Shown piece by piece: positions 35,729-43,726 of a stretch of 64,000 nucleotides of DNA; position 1 is the stretch's first letter, and each line of letters opens with the position of its first letter. The notes beneath the pieces are model-generated. The model saw only the letters and a program-made list of their open reading frames with translations. It was not told where the DNA came from and made no database searches. The position numbers and the translations under genes are program-made. The stretch lies in the NCBI RefSeq assembly GCF_024733565.1, contig NZ_JANIOC010000012.1, forward strand, positions 1-64,000, given 5' to 3'. The stretch is from Rossellomorea sp. SC111. Lineage in GTDB: Bacteria > Bacillota > Bacilli > Bacillales > Bacillaceae_B.

Positions 35729-36652
35729 GTGACGGTCTTAACTAAACGGATCAAAAAGGATAGCAGGGCATTAATACAAGATGATGAAACGAAAGAATTG
35801 CTTTCGCGCTCATTGCAATACCTTAAAGCTGGATATCCTGTGCATTTCACAGGTCCTTCCGGGGCCGGGAAAACATCTCTTGCACTCGCACTTGCGAAAA
35901 AGAGAAAAAGACCGGTTATGCTCATGCACGGTAATCACGAACTGAATAATAAAGATTTAATCGGTGATTTTACGGGTTATACAAGTAAAAAGGTCGTGGA
36001 TCAATATGTACGATCCGTTTATAAAAAGGACGAAAGCGTTACAGAGACATGGAGAGACGGACGTTTATTGGAAGCCGTCAAGAATGGTTATACACTTGTA
36101 TACGATGAATTTACTCGATCACAGCCGACGACGAATAATATTTTCCTATCCATTTTGGAAGAAGGAATCATTCCTTTATATGGTTCGAAGCTCACAGAGC
36201 CCTTTATTAGAGTACACCCGGAATTTGCCATCATATTTACTAGTAATCCTGCAGAATATGCAGGGGTTTATCAAACACAAGATGCCCTACTCGATAGGTT
36301 AATCACCATTAACGTAGATTACAAAGGGGCAGAACAAGAAGCGAAAATTATATCAGAAAAAGCTAACTTGGTTATGAGTGAAGCAAGAGCGATTACTACA
36401 CTAATCTCAACATTACGCGATCAATGTACAAATGAAATGAACGGACCGAGCTTGCGTGCTTCCTTGATGATTGCAAGACTCGCCATTGAATCAGACATTC
36501 CCATAGACGGTAAGGATACAGATTTTCAACGTCTATGTATTGATATAACAGCACATAGCATAAGTCGATGTATCGACGGAGAAAACTCACAAGAAAAAGC
36601 AGAACAATTCATTATAGATGCATGTAAACGCATGAAGGTATCTGAGGAATAA
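35729..36652 (+). CDS. gvpN: Gas vesicle AAA+ ATPase GvpN
   Basis: A 307-aa MoxR-type AAA+ ATPase with Walker A GPSGAGKTS (about residues 42-50), Walker B TLVYDEF and sensor 1 FTSNPAEYAG. GvpN promotes gas vesicle growth or shell remodelling. The GTG at 35729 lies eight bases after AGGAGGG and gives MTVLTKRIKKDSRALIQDDE; the TTG at 35723 is only two bases from the ribosome binding site. Confidence 0.95.
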   Translation: MTVLTKRIKKDSRALIQDDETKELLSRSLQYLKAGYPVHFTGPSGAGKTSLALALAKKRKRPVMLMHGNHELNNKDLIGDFTGYTSKKVVDQYVRSVYKKDESVTETWRDGRLLEAVKNGYTLVYDEFTRSQPTTNNIFLSILEEGIIPLYGSKLTEPFIRVHPEFAIIFTSNPAEYAGVYQTQDALLDRLITINVDYKGAEQEAKIISEKANLVMSEARAITTLISTLRDQCTNEMNGPSLRASLMIARLAIESDIPIDGKDTDFQRLCIDITAHSISRCIDGENSQEKAEQFIIDACKRMKVSEE

Positions 36653-36663
36653 AGGAGAGTTTA

Positions 36664-37431
36664 ATGATGAGTCAGAAAGAAATAGGAATTTATATATTTT
36701 GTGCCATACAAACCAATGATGATGATCAATTTGGTTCGATTGAAATAGAAGGAGAAGAACGTGAGACGTTCACGATCAGATATAAGGACGCAGCGATGGT
36801 AGCGGCAGAAGTGCCTATGAAAATTTATCATCCTAAAAAGCCGAATTTATTGATGCACCAGGGAGCTGTAGCCCGGGTTATGGAACAAAAGGATACAGTC
36901 ATCCCGATCAGCTTCGGTAATGTCTTTAAGTCGACAGACGATGTTGAGGCCTTGCTTGAAAACCTTTATCCGCAGTTCGAGACCCTTTTCCCGGCAATTA
37001 AGGGGAAAATCGAGTTGGGCTTAAAGGTTATCGGTAAAAAGGAATGGCTTGAAGCCATGGTAAAGGATAACCCTCAAGTAGAAAAAATGGCCTCTGCCGT
37101 AAAAGGGAAATCAGAATCGGCAGCGTATTACGACCGAATTCAGCTTGGTGGAATGGCTCAGAAGCTATTTGCTTCCCTGCAGAGTGAGATTAAGGAAGAA
37201 GTTTACGCACCTCTTGAGGAATCGGCAGTATCTGCCAAAGCCAACGAGCCTTCAAGTGAGAAAATGCTGCTGAACGCTTCTTTCTTAATTGACCGGGATC
37301 AGGAAGAGTTGTTCGATCAAAAGGTCAATGAAGCACATGAAAAATGGAAGGATAAGGTCGAATTTAATTACAGCGGCCCTTGGCCCGCTTACAACTTTGT
37401 CAACATACGCTTGAAGGTTGAAGAAAGCTGA
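36664..37431 (+). CDS. gvpF: Gas vesicle protein GvpF
   Basis: A 255-aa GvpF/GvpL family protein with an N-terminal ferredoxin-like fold (IGIYIFCAIQTNDDDQFGSI) and the conserved C-terminal GPWPAYNFVNIRL. GvpF binds GvpA and is thought to chaperone shell nucleation. Start at ATG 36664 (36667 equally possible) after AAAGGAGAG. The stop overlaps the gvpG start (TGATG). Confidence 0.94.
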   Translation: MMSQKEIGIYIFCAIQTNDDDQFGSIEIEGEERETFTIRYKDAAMVAAEVPMKIYHPKKPNLLMHQGAVARVMEQKDTVIPISFGNVFKSTDDVEALLENLYPQFETLFPAIKGKIELGLKVIGKKEWLEAMVKDNPQVEKMASAVKGKSESAAYYDRIQLGGMAQKLFASLQSEIKEEVYAPLEESAVSAKANEPSSEKMLLNASFLIDRDQEELFDQKVNEAHEKWKDKVEFNYSGPWPAYNFVNIRLKVEES

Positions 37432-37691
37432 TGATTCATAAATTGGTGAGTGCACCAATTAATTTAGTCATAAAGGTCGCCGAAAAGATCAAAGAAGAAG
37501 CAGACAAAGAATTGTACGACCTTCCTACCATTCAACAAAAATTGATTCAGCTTCAAATGATGTATGAATTGGGAGAAATTCCTGAAGAAGCATTCCAGGA
37601 AAAAGAAGATGAGCTTTTAACAAGGTATGAAATTGCGAAACAGATGGAAATGGAACAATGGGAAGAATTAACGAAAAAGAAGCAAGGGTGA
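37431..37691 (+). CDS. gvpG: Gas vesicle protein GvpG
   Basis: An 86-aa, mostly helical protein of the GvpG family (VSAPINLVIKVAEKIKEEADKELYDLPTIQQKL; YELGEIPEEAFQEKEDELL). It is required for vesicle formation in other organisms, probably as an assembly factor with GvpF/L. Coupled to gvpF by a one-base overlap. Confidence 0.93.
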   Translation: MIHKLVSAPINLVIKVAEKIKEEADKELYDLPTIQQKLIQLQMMYELGEIPEEAFQEKEDELLTRYEIAKQMEMEQWEELTKKKQG

Positions 37692-37695
37692 TCAG

Positions 37696-38502
37696 ATGAG
37701 CGATTTACTTTATTTATACGGATTAGTTCCGACAAAAGAAGCAAATAAAGATAACCTGCCCTCCATGAAAGGGTTTGATGGAGAAAGTGAGCTGTACACG
37801 ATTGAAATTGGAGAAGTGTCAGCCATTGTGTGTGATTTACCATCAAATCAATACTCTGAAGAGACCATTAAGGACAAAGTTGATAACGACATGGACTGGC
37901 TTCAGGAAAAGGCGTTTCACCATCACGAAACAGTATTGATGGTTTCAAAGTTGTATACCATCATCCCCCTGAAGTTCTGTACATTATACAAAAACGAGGA
38001 TAGCCTCAAGTCTACGATAGAAGGCAATCGAAATAAGCTGGAAACGACATTTGAACAGTTGGACGGCAACGAAGAGTGGAACGTCAAGATCTACTGTGAC
38101 GATAAGCTGCTGAAAGAACAAGTAAGTGAAAGCAATCCATCCATCGAAGCCAAAAGGAAAGAAATCAGCGAATTACCAAAGGGCAGGCAATTCTTTGAAA
38201 AGAAAAAAATCGATCAGCTGATTGATCGGGAACTTGAAAACGAGAAAAACCGCCTTTGTGAAGAGGTTCATGAAAAGCTTAAAGAACATTCCCTGCATGG
38301 GAACATCAAAAAAAATTGGAGTAAGGATGTAACAGGCCGACAGGAACATATGGCTTGGAATAGTGTATTTCTCCTTCCTGCATCCAAAGTAGATGAATTT
38401 GTAGAAGAAATAAAGCAATACGAAGAAGAACTGGGACACGCAGGTTGGAAAATTGAAGCATCGGGTCCTTGGCCACCCTATCATTTTTCTAGTTTTTCTT
38501 AA
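37696..38502 (+). CDS. gvpL: Gas vesicle protein GvpL
   Basis: A 268-aa second GvpF/GvpL-family protein: LLYLYGLVPTKE at the N-terminus, the HHETVLMVSKLYTIIPLKFCTLY motif, and the C-terminal ASGPWPPYHF shared with GvpF. GvpL acts as an adaptor between GvpA-like nucleation proteins. GGGTGATC precedes the ATG. Spacing to gvpG is 4 bases. Confidence 0.94.
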   Translation: MSDLLYLYGLVPTKEANKDNLPSMKGFDGESELYTIEIGEVSAIVCDLPSNQYSEETIKDKVDNDMDWLQEKAFHHHETVLMVSKLYTIIPLKFCTLYKNEDSLKSTIEGNRNKLETTFEQLDGNEEWNVKIYCDDKLLKEQVSESNPSIEAKRKEISELPKGRQFFEKKKIDQLIDRELENEKNRLCEEVHEKLKEHSLHGNIKKNWSKDVTGRQEHMAWNSVFLLPASKVDEFVEEIKQYEEELGHAGWKIEASGPWPPYHFSSFS

Positions 38503-38525
38503 TCACAAAATAAGGAATGAGAAAT

Positions 38526-38801
38526 ATGACAGTGAGAGAATCGATCGAGAACAAAGATATAGCCCTAATAGATATTTTAGATGTCATTCTCGATAAAGGT
38601 GTGGCGATTAAGGGAGATTTGATTATATCCATTGCCGGGGTCGACCTCGTTTATCTGGATTTGCGGGTTCTGATCTCCTCGGTAGAAACGTTGGTTCAAC
38701 ATAAACAAGGGACGCGTAAAACCGTAACATCCGATCAATTCGATAAAGAAAGGGAGGGATTGATTCATGCAACAGGCCAGCGGGACAAATGGGCGAATTA
38801 A
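38526..38801 (+). CDS. gvpS: Gas vesicle protein GvpS (GvpA/J family)
   Basis: A 91-aa minor GvpA-family protein: IALIDILDVILDKGVAIKGDLIISIAGVDLVYLDLRVLISSVE. Such minor homologues are thought to form tips or nucleation sites. The ATG at 38526 lies nine bases after AAGGA; the earlier ATG overlaps the ribosome binding site. It overlaps gvpK by 35 bases in another frame. Confidence 0.92.
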   Translation: MTVRESIENKDIALIDILDVILDKGVAIKGDLIISIAGVDLVYLDLRVLISSVETLVQHKQGTRKTVTSDQFDKEREGLIHATGQRDKWAN

Positions 38802-39051
38802 TTTTGACCCGGAAAAAGCAGAACAAGGATTGGCACAGCTCGTATTGACCGTTGTAGAACTCTTAAGGCAAATCGTTGAGAGACATGCCATGCGGCGTGT
38901 AGAAGGCGGCACGTTAACAGATGAACAAGTGGAGAATCTAGGCATAGCCCTAATGAACTTAGAAGAAAAAATGGAAGAGTTGAAAGAGGTATTTGGTCTT
39001 GATGCAGAAGACTTGAATATAGATTTAGGTCCTTTAGGGAGCTTAATGTAA
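38767..39051 (+). CDS. gvpK: Gas vesicle protein GvpK
   Basis: A 94-aa GvpK-family protein: INFDPEKAEQGLAQLVLTVVELLRQIVERHAMRRVEGGTLTDEQVENLG, the strongly conserved family core, with the C-terminal FGLDAEDLNIDLGPLGSL. Essential for vesicle formation in several systems; biochemical role unknown. The start lies within the end of gvpS, with AGGGAGGG about 10 bases upstream. Confidence 0.94.
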   Translation: MQQASGTNGRINFDPEKAEQGLAQLVLTVVELLRQIVERHAMRRVEGGTLTDEQVENLGIALMNLEEKMEELKEVFGLDAEDLNIDLGPLGSLM

Positions 39052-39073
39052 TGCCGATTAGGGAGGTTACATG

Positions 39074-39406
39074 ATGGGTATGGAGCATCCGGTTCAATCC
39101 AACACAATCGTGGATGTATTAGAAAAGATTTTAGATAAAGGAGTTGTCGTGGCAGGAGATATCACGGTGGGAATCGCCGATGTCGAGCTGCTTACGATAA
39201 AGATCCGCTTAATAGTTGCTTCTGTAGATAAAGCAAAAGAAATAGGCATGGACTGGTGGGAAAATGATCCTTACTTAAGTTCCAAAGCCGCAGATAACAA
39301 CACTAGAGCACTGGAAGAGGAAAATAAGAAATTACAGGAACGACTGGAATCACTTGAAAAGAAACTGGATACGAACCGTCTTAATACGGCGGAAACAACA
39401 AACTAA
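39074..39406 (+). CDS. gvpJ: Gas vesicle protein GvpJ (GvpA family)
   Basis: A 110-aa GvpA/GvpJ-family minor component: TIVDVLEKILDKGVVVAGDITVGIADVELLTIKIRLIVASVDKAKEIGMDWW, followed by a coiled-coil tail (about 75-102). GvpJ is implicated in tip formation and shape. GGGAGG at 39061 favours ATG 39074 over ATG 39071. Confidence 0.93.
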   Translation: MGMEHPVQSNTIVDVLEKILDKGVVVAGDITVGIADVELLTIKIRLIVASVDKAKEIGMDWWENDPYLSSKAADNNTRALEEENKKLQERLESLEKKLDTNRLNTAETTN

Positions 39407-39421
39407 ATGGAGGTTTTACCA

Positions 39422-40261
39422 ATGGCAGAAAAAAATAATACCCAAGACACAACAGTTGAGAATCAAGGACAGGAAAAGAATTCAACGAATGAGAACAAGA
39501 CAAGAAGAAGTGGCCCTATCAAGAGAACTGTAGCCGGAAGTCTGTTGGGAGCGACTGTAGGATATCTGGCAACACCTGAAAATGGAAAAAAACTATTAGA
39601 TCGTATTGACCAAGAGAAATTAAAAAGTAAGAGCTTGGATTTCGGGAAAGCAGCAAAAGAAAGATCCAGAAAAGCCGCTGTGTCACTAAAATCATCAACA
39701 GCCAACCTATTTAAGCGTGATAAAGAGGAAGAAGCATCTGAAGACACGGAAACGGCCGTAAATTCAACAGAAATGAACAGCCAAGAGGAAGAGTCGAACC
39801 AGGACTATGACTCCCTTAAACAGGAAAATGAAGAATTACAGAACCGTCTGCAGCAATTAGAAGAGAAAATGAATCAAATTGCCGCAGCACGTGAAGATGA
39901 AAGCGATGAAGAGGAAGACGAGGATGATGAAGAAAAAGAAGAAACTTCTTCAAGTAAGAAATCCTCAAAAAAGTCTAAAGAAGAAGCGTCTGATGAAGAG
40001 GAAGACGATGAAGAAGACGAAGATACTGATGAAGATGAAAAAGCAGAAAACGAAAATGAAGAAGACGAAGATGAAAGCGAAGATGAGGAAGAAGCTTCTG
40101 GCAAGAAGAAATCAAACGCAAAATCAAGTTCAAAGGGAAAGAAGCGTTCTACTCGCAAATCTTCAGCTAAAAGTAAAAAATCTGCAAAAAAAGATGAAGA
40201 TAAAGACGAAGATCAAGAGGAAGATACAACACTCTCTACCGAAGATGACACAGTAGCATAA
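39422..40261 (+). CDS. gvpT: Gas vesicle protein GvpT
   Basis: A 279-aa protein. Residues 30-90 are basic with a short glycine-rich hydrophobic helix (VAGSLLGATVGYLATPENGKKLLDRI; YtxH/GvpP-like), then a coiled coil (about 120-150). A very long low-complexity tail of E/D runs alternating with K/S patches follows (about 155-279). The tail makes the protein both strongly acidic and locally basic. Identity rests on position between gvpJ and gvpU and the N-terminal pattern. ATGGAGG precedes the ATG. Confidence 0.82.
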   Translation: MAEKNNTQDTTVENQGQEKNSTNENKTRRSGPIKRTVAGSLLGATVGYLATPENGKKLLDRIDQEKLKSKSLDFGKAAKERSRKAAVSLKSSTANLFKRDKEEEASEDTETAVNSTEMNSQEEESNQDYDSLKQENEELQNRLQQLEEKMNQIAAAREDESDEEEDEDDEEKEETSSSKKSSKKSKEEASDEEEDDEEDEDTDEDEKAENENEEDEDESEDEEEASGKKKSNAKSSSKGKKRSTRKSSAKSKKSAKKDEDKDEDQEEDTTLSTEDDTVA

Positions 40262-40280
40262 CGATAAAGGAGATGTGAAA

Positions 40281-40682
40281 ATGAGTGTAGAATCAGGTAC
40301 AGGAAAGGACAGCATCTTAGAATTTTTTGTACAGGCATCAAACAAACATGACTTTTCATTAGACATCACGTTAAACGTCAAGGGAGCCGTCATAACGGGT
40401 ACCCTCGTCTCCGCAAAGGAATACTTCGATTCATTGAGTGAAACCTTTGAGGATGGCAGTGACGTGGCTCAGAAGCTGAGTGAAGAGCTAGCGAAAGCCG
40501 GAGAATCTGTGGAAGAAGGTCAAAGTGCTGAAGCCCACTTTATTCATTTGAAGAATACTAAGGTGTATTGTGGGGACAGCAAGCCGACACCTTCAAAAGG
40601 GAAGATCATGTGGCGTGGAAAAATAAATGAAGTCGACGGGTTCTTCTTAGGAAAGATTGCAGAATCGAAAAGTAGTAAATAA
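40281..40682 (+). CDS. gvpU: Gas vesicle protein GvpU
   Basis: A 133-aa GvpU-family protein: SILEFFVQASNKHDFSLDITLNVKGAVITGTLVSAKEYFDSL, ending in the conserved GKINEVDGFFLGKI. It is the last gene of the cluster. In B. megaterium GvpU is reported to influence vesicle clustering or assembly; no catalytic motif is evident. ATG 40281 lies eight bases after AAAGGAG; the GTG at 40275 is too close. Confidence 0.9.
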   Translation: MSVESGTGKDSILEFFVQASNKHDFSLDITLNVKGAVITGTLVSAKEYFDSLSETFEDGSDVAQKLSEELAKAGESVEEGQSAEAHFIHLKNTKVYCGDSKPTPSKGKIMWRGKINEVDGFFLGKIAESKSSK

Positions 40683-40684
40683 TA

Positions 40685-40716
40685 TAAAAAAGCAACCGGG
40701 CCCGGTTGCTTTTTTG
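40685..40716 (+). terminator. Terminator of the gas vesicle operon
   Basis: Perfect stem AAAAAGCAACCGG/CCGGTTGCTTTTTT with a GC loop. Confidence 0.95.
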
Positions 40717-40861
40717 TATGATGGATCCGAGATTATTCCCAAAGGACCCGACAACAATGGTATTTTCATCTAAGAAGGTAACTCCGAGTGATTGGAGCAT
40801 ACCGAATCCTCCATCATTAGTGGAAGCATGGGTATACCTGGAATGGACGCTATTTCAATAT

Positions 40862-40886
40862 GTTTTTTTTCTGTATATTCGGGTAT
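40862..40886 (+). promoter_or_regulatory. SigB-type promoter for the 34-aa basic peptide
   Basis: GTTTTT (40862-40867), 13-base spacer, GGGTAT (40881-40886). This matches the B. subtilis SigB pattern GTTTAA-N12-15-GGGTAT with a perfect -10. Confidence 0.55.
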
Positions 40887-40914
40887 AGATTAGTATACAA
40901 AGGAGGTTACCTTC

Positions 40915-41019
40915 ATGAAACGTTTAATTGGAAGACTGATCAAATGGGGACCTATCATTTACCCGGTCTATAAGAAGTATCGGAATAAAAGAAGACATAA
41001 GAAATCGATGACGTATTAA
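40915..41019 (+). CDS. 34-aa basic peptide of unknown function
   Basis: A short frame with a near-perfect ribosome binding site (AAAGGAGG, eight bases before the ATG), its own SigB-like promoter and its own terminator. The product begins MKRLIGRLIKWGPIIYPVYK and continues with a run of K/R/H residues to end KKSMTY. It has one hydrophobic patch and strong positive charge, which could suit membrane or nucleic-acid contact. Unrecognised; the surrounding signals make it a credible gene. Confidence 0.7.
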   Translation: MKRLIGRLIKWGPIIYPVYKKYRNKRRHKKSMTY

Positions 41020-41023
41020 GAGG

Positions 41024-41048
41024 GCAGCCTGGATGGGCTGTTTTTTTA
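41024..41048 (+). terminator. Terminator after the 34-aa peptide
   Basis: CAGCC/GGCTG stem followed by eight Ts. Confidence 0.7.
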
Positions 41049-41065
41049 TGTATTTAAGGGCAAAT

Positions 41066-41091
41066 AAAAACCCCCTGGACTTCCAGGGGGC
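41066..41091 (-). terminator. Terminator of the GlsB-family gene
   Basis: CCCCCTGGA/TCCAGGGGG hairpin ending in TTTTTATTT on the minus strand. Confidence 0.85.
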
Positions 41092-41101
41092 TCATTTGTT
41101 A

Positions 41102-41359
41102 TCAATGAGAAGTCTTTCTCATCCCTCTTAGCAGTAAGCTTAACAGGAATACAAAAATGATAGCTCCAAGTAAGGCTGGAATGATAGCGATTCCTGCAAG
41201 AGATGGTCCGAAGCTTCCAAGAAGTTCTCCACCGATCCATGCACCGATGATACCAGCTATGATGTTACCGATGATTCCACCAGGAACGTTTTTTCCTAAT
41301 ATTAGACCAGCTAACCAACCGATGATTCCACCAACAATTAAATACAAAATAATACCCAT
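41102..41359 (-). CDS. GlsB/YeaQ/YmgE family stress membrane protein
   Basis: An 85-aa glycine-rich protein with three TM helices: ILYLIVGGIIGWLAGLILGK, GGIIGNIIAGIIGAWIGG and a C-terminal LLGAIIFVFLLSLLL. This is the pattern of the transglycosylase-associated/GlsB family, typically general-stress proteins of unknown mechanism. GGAGGC precedes the ATG, and a SigB-like promoter lies just upstream. Confidence 0.9.
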   Translation of the reverse strand: MGIILYLIVGGIIGWLAGLILGKNVPGGIIGNIIAGIIGAWIGGELLGSFGPSLAGIAIIPALLGAIIFVFLLSLLLRGMRKTSH

Positions 41360-41405
41360 TTTTTTCTTGCCTCCAAGTTATGTTTTTGTGTTGTTATAAG
41401 GTAAA

Positions 41406-41430
41406 TTCCCCTTTTTTCAAATGTCAAAAC
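41406..41430 (-). promoter_or_regulatory. SigB-type promoter for the GlsB-family gene
   Basis: On the minus strand GTTTTG (41430-41425), 13-base spacer, GGGGAA (41411-41406), 47 bases before the gene start. It resembles GTTTAA-N12-15-GGGTAT, and fits a general-stress family. Confidence 0.5.
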
Positions 41431-42900
41431 CTAATATGTTGTCACTTGAAAAATTTTCTGCAGGATGTACATGACATATTTAACAGCAGGTAACTTATCC
41501 TGATATTTTTCATACTCAACGGTGTATGTCCCGTTTTTGTTATTCCAAATCCGGTCGAAATAGTCGTTCACTTCCACCATGGTTTTGCTGTCTGAAGGGG
41601 CCGTCAGTTTCAGGTTTTCTTCAAGATTATAATCATCCAGGTTTCGGGATGTATAATTGCCCGATCCACCGATTACGGTACTTTGCTTTTTCCCTTTTAC
41701 ATAAATGAATTTCGTGTGATACTGCTCTTTATTCGTGTTATACCATCTAATGGCAATATGTTCGTTCTCCAGTTTATGAAGCTCCGCTGCAATGGGGAGG
41801 TTCGGGAGTCCGATTTTTTCTTGTCCAAAGGCGTTCTGGTTCGGGTCCAGCACTAAACGGATCTCAACTTCACGTTCTGCCGCGTCTTCAATCGCATCGA
41901 TGATGTCCCGATCTGCAAGGTAGAACATCCCAATCCAGACATCGTCCCCTTTTTTTGCATCATCTAAAGCCTTCACCACCCCTTTTTGAATCTCCCTTTC
42001 TGTCAGGATCTGTGCGTTGACAGATCTTTCACTGGAAGGGAGGGCTTTGACGGAATCGTTGACCTCTTCTTCCGTAGGGAAAGCATCCAGATCCCCACCT
42101 GAAAAATCCGCTACGACTTTTTCAGCTTTGACCATATCTTTGATGATGTCCCCTTTAACCTTAAAGGCGATATTAGAGTGAAATCCGCTGGCGTCATGGG
42201 GGTTGGCGGAAAGGATGAGACCCGAATCCTCCGAGAGGACGACTTTTCGGTGATTGGCTTTTACGTTCAATAGTTTCAAATACGATCTCATCGTGACCTT
42301 CGGGGCAGAAGGGGACATCGGGTTAGGCAGCCACCCGTAGCCATCCTGTCCGAACCATCCTAATGCGGTCCTCCATACACCCGAATAGATGAGATTTGGA
42401 TCTCGGAGACGGTTCAAATCGGTAAATACGACTTCAGCTCCAAGCTTTTCCAATGGTTCAATTTGTTTCGCTTGATGTGAGCCGTATGTCGTGTTGACGA
42501 CGTCACTGATAAAGACCACTTTCAGGTCGGGCTTCTTTTTCAGTTGTTCTTCAATCTTCCTGGACAATGTTTCACTGATCTTCGGATAATCACGGTCACC
42601 CTTTGTATAGCCATTTACTAAAAATAAGTCCAAAATTAGAAAATCATCTGCTTCTTCAATGGTTTGATACACCTCATCAAAGATCGATTGATCGTATAGT
42701 TCTTTCCCATCCTTCTGATAGGTGAGGTCGTATAAGAATTCTACGTCACCCTCTGGTATGGTATAAGTGTCGCTTGCGTAAGAGATTCCTGGTGGTAAAG
42801 GCTTGATGCGGTTGTAAATCATCACCACTGTCAGGATCAGTATGATGGTTCCCCAAACCCACCATTTTTTCTTCTCATACCACTTTTTCTTTTTCTTCAA
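41431..42900 (-). CDS. Membrane-anchored phospholipase D-like protein
   Basis: A 489-aa protein with one N-terminal TM helix (WWVWGTIILILTVVMIY) and two PLD half-sites: NHRKVVLSED with GLILSANPHD, and YHTKFIYVKG with GGSGNYTSRNLDDYN. Both HxK pairs are present, but the HKD aspartate is shifted (E-D) in the first and replaced by glycine in the second. Activity as a phosphodiesterase, nuclease or cardiolipin-type enzyme is therefore uncertain. Start TTG 42900 with AGGGGA six bases upstream. Stands alone. Confidence 0.8.
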   Translation of the reverse strand: MKKKKKWYEKKKWWVWGTIILILTVVMIYNRIKPLPPGISYASDTYTIPEGDVEFLYDLTYQKDGKELYDQSIFDEVYQTIEEADDFLILDLFLVNGYTKGDRDYPKISETLSRKIEEQLKKKPDLKVVFISDVVNTTYGSHQAKQIEPLEKLGAEVVFTDLNRLRDPNLIYSGVWRTALGWFGQDGYGWLPNPMSPSAPKVTMRSYLKLLNVKANHRKVVLSEDSGLILSANPHDASGFHSNIAFKVKGDIIKDMVKAEKVVADFSGGDLDAFPTEEEVNDSVKALPSSERSVNAQILTEREIQKGVVKALDDAKKGDDVWIGMFYLADRDIIDAIEDAAEREVEIRLVLDPNQNAFGQEKIGLPNLPIAAELHKLENEHIAIRWYNTNKEQYHTKFIYVKGKKQSTVIGGSGNYTSRNLDDYNLEENLKLTAPSDSKTMVEVNDYFDRIWNNKNGTYTVEYEKYQDKLPAVKYVMYILQKIFQVTTY

Positions 42901-43045
42901 ATGAATTCCCCTGTTCTACGGTTTTTTTTTACTATACCCCTAATGGCAGAAGGGGAATCCACCTTTGCAGAAGAAAGTTACACGTGGAAGTTTACCTTTC
43001 GGGAAAGAGTCTATTATATAAGGAGAATCTGTGAGGAGGGTGACT

Positions 43046-43717
43046 ATGTCAAATCTCAATATTAAAGCTTTTGTATTCGATGCCTATGGAACGTTATTTG
43101 ATGTTCATTCCGTCATTGATAAATGTAATGACCTTTTTCCTGATAAAGGGGAGGAAATCAGTCAGGTGTGGCGGCAGAAACAATTGGAGTACAGCTTCCT
43201 GCGTCAGCTGATGGGAACGTATACGACCTTTTTCTCCATCACGAAGGATGCCCTTCATTACGCATGTGTGCAGGTCGGGGTCGACCTTTCGGATGAAAAA
43301 GAGAAGGTGTTGCTGGATGCCTATCTGGAATTAATTCATTATGAAGAAGTGGAGAGTGTGTTGGGAGAATTAACATCTCATCAAACAGCGATTTTTTCCA
43401 ATGGTTCCTTGGATATGCTTTCACCACTGGTTGAGCAGTCGTCATTTGGTCACTTGTTGGATGAAGTGTTGACAGTGGATGAGGTGAAGCAATTCAAACC
43501 AACTCCGATGGCCTATCAGCTTGTCCTGAAAAAGCTTGGTGTCAAAAGGGAGGAAGTCTTGTTCATGTCGTCCAATCCATGGGATATTGCAGGAGCAGCC
43601 AACTTTGGTTTTCATACGGCATGGATCAATCGCCAGGATAAGGTGATGGATGAGCTGGGTGTGAAACCCGATTTTGTTTATAGTGATCTGAACGGAATAC
43701 TGGAGCATAAGTGCTAG
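43046..43717 (+). CDS. HAD family hydrolase, haloacid dehalogenase type II
   Basis: A 223-aa HAD enzyme. The nucleophile motif is FVFDAYGTLFDV (Asp at about residue 11), motif II is FSNGS, and the late acidic/lysine region is FKPTPMAYQLVLKKLG with SSNPWDIAGA. The DAYGT form and SSNPWD motif are typical of (S)-2-haloacid dehalogenases (type II), though phosphatase activity is possible. The ATG at 43046 follows GAGGAGGGTG. Confidence 0.87.
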   Translation: MSNLNIKAFVFDAYGTLFDVHSVIDKCNDLFPDKGEEISQVWRQKQLEYSFLRQLMGTYTTFFSITKDALHYACVQVGVDLSDEKEKVLLDAYLELIHYEEVESVLGELTSHQTAIFSNGSLDMLSPLVEQSSFGHLLDEVLTVDEVKQFKPTPMAYQLVLKKLGVKREEVLFMSSNPWDIAGAANFGFHTAWINRQDKVMDELGVKPDFVYSDLNGILEHKC

Positions 43718-43726
43718 AATCAAGAG

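Noticed and set aside
39874-40158. Serine/phenylalanine-rich antisense frame across gvpT
   Set aside because: It is the reverse reading of the GAA/GAT-rich acidic tail of gvpT, a compositional shadow.
40706-40888. A 60-codon frame after gvpU
   Set aside because: Starts inside the gvp terminator, lacks a ribosome binding site and overlaps the SigB-like promoter of the next small gene.
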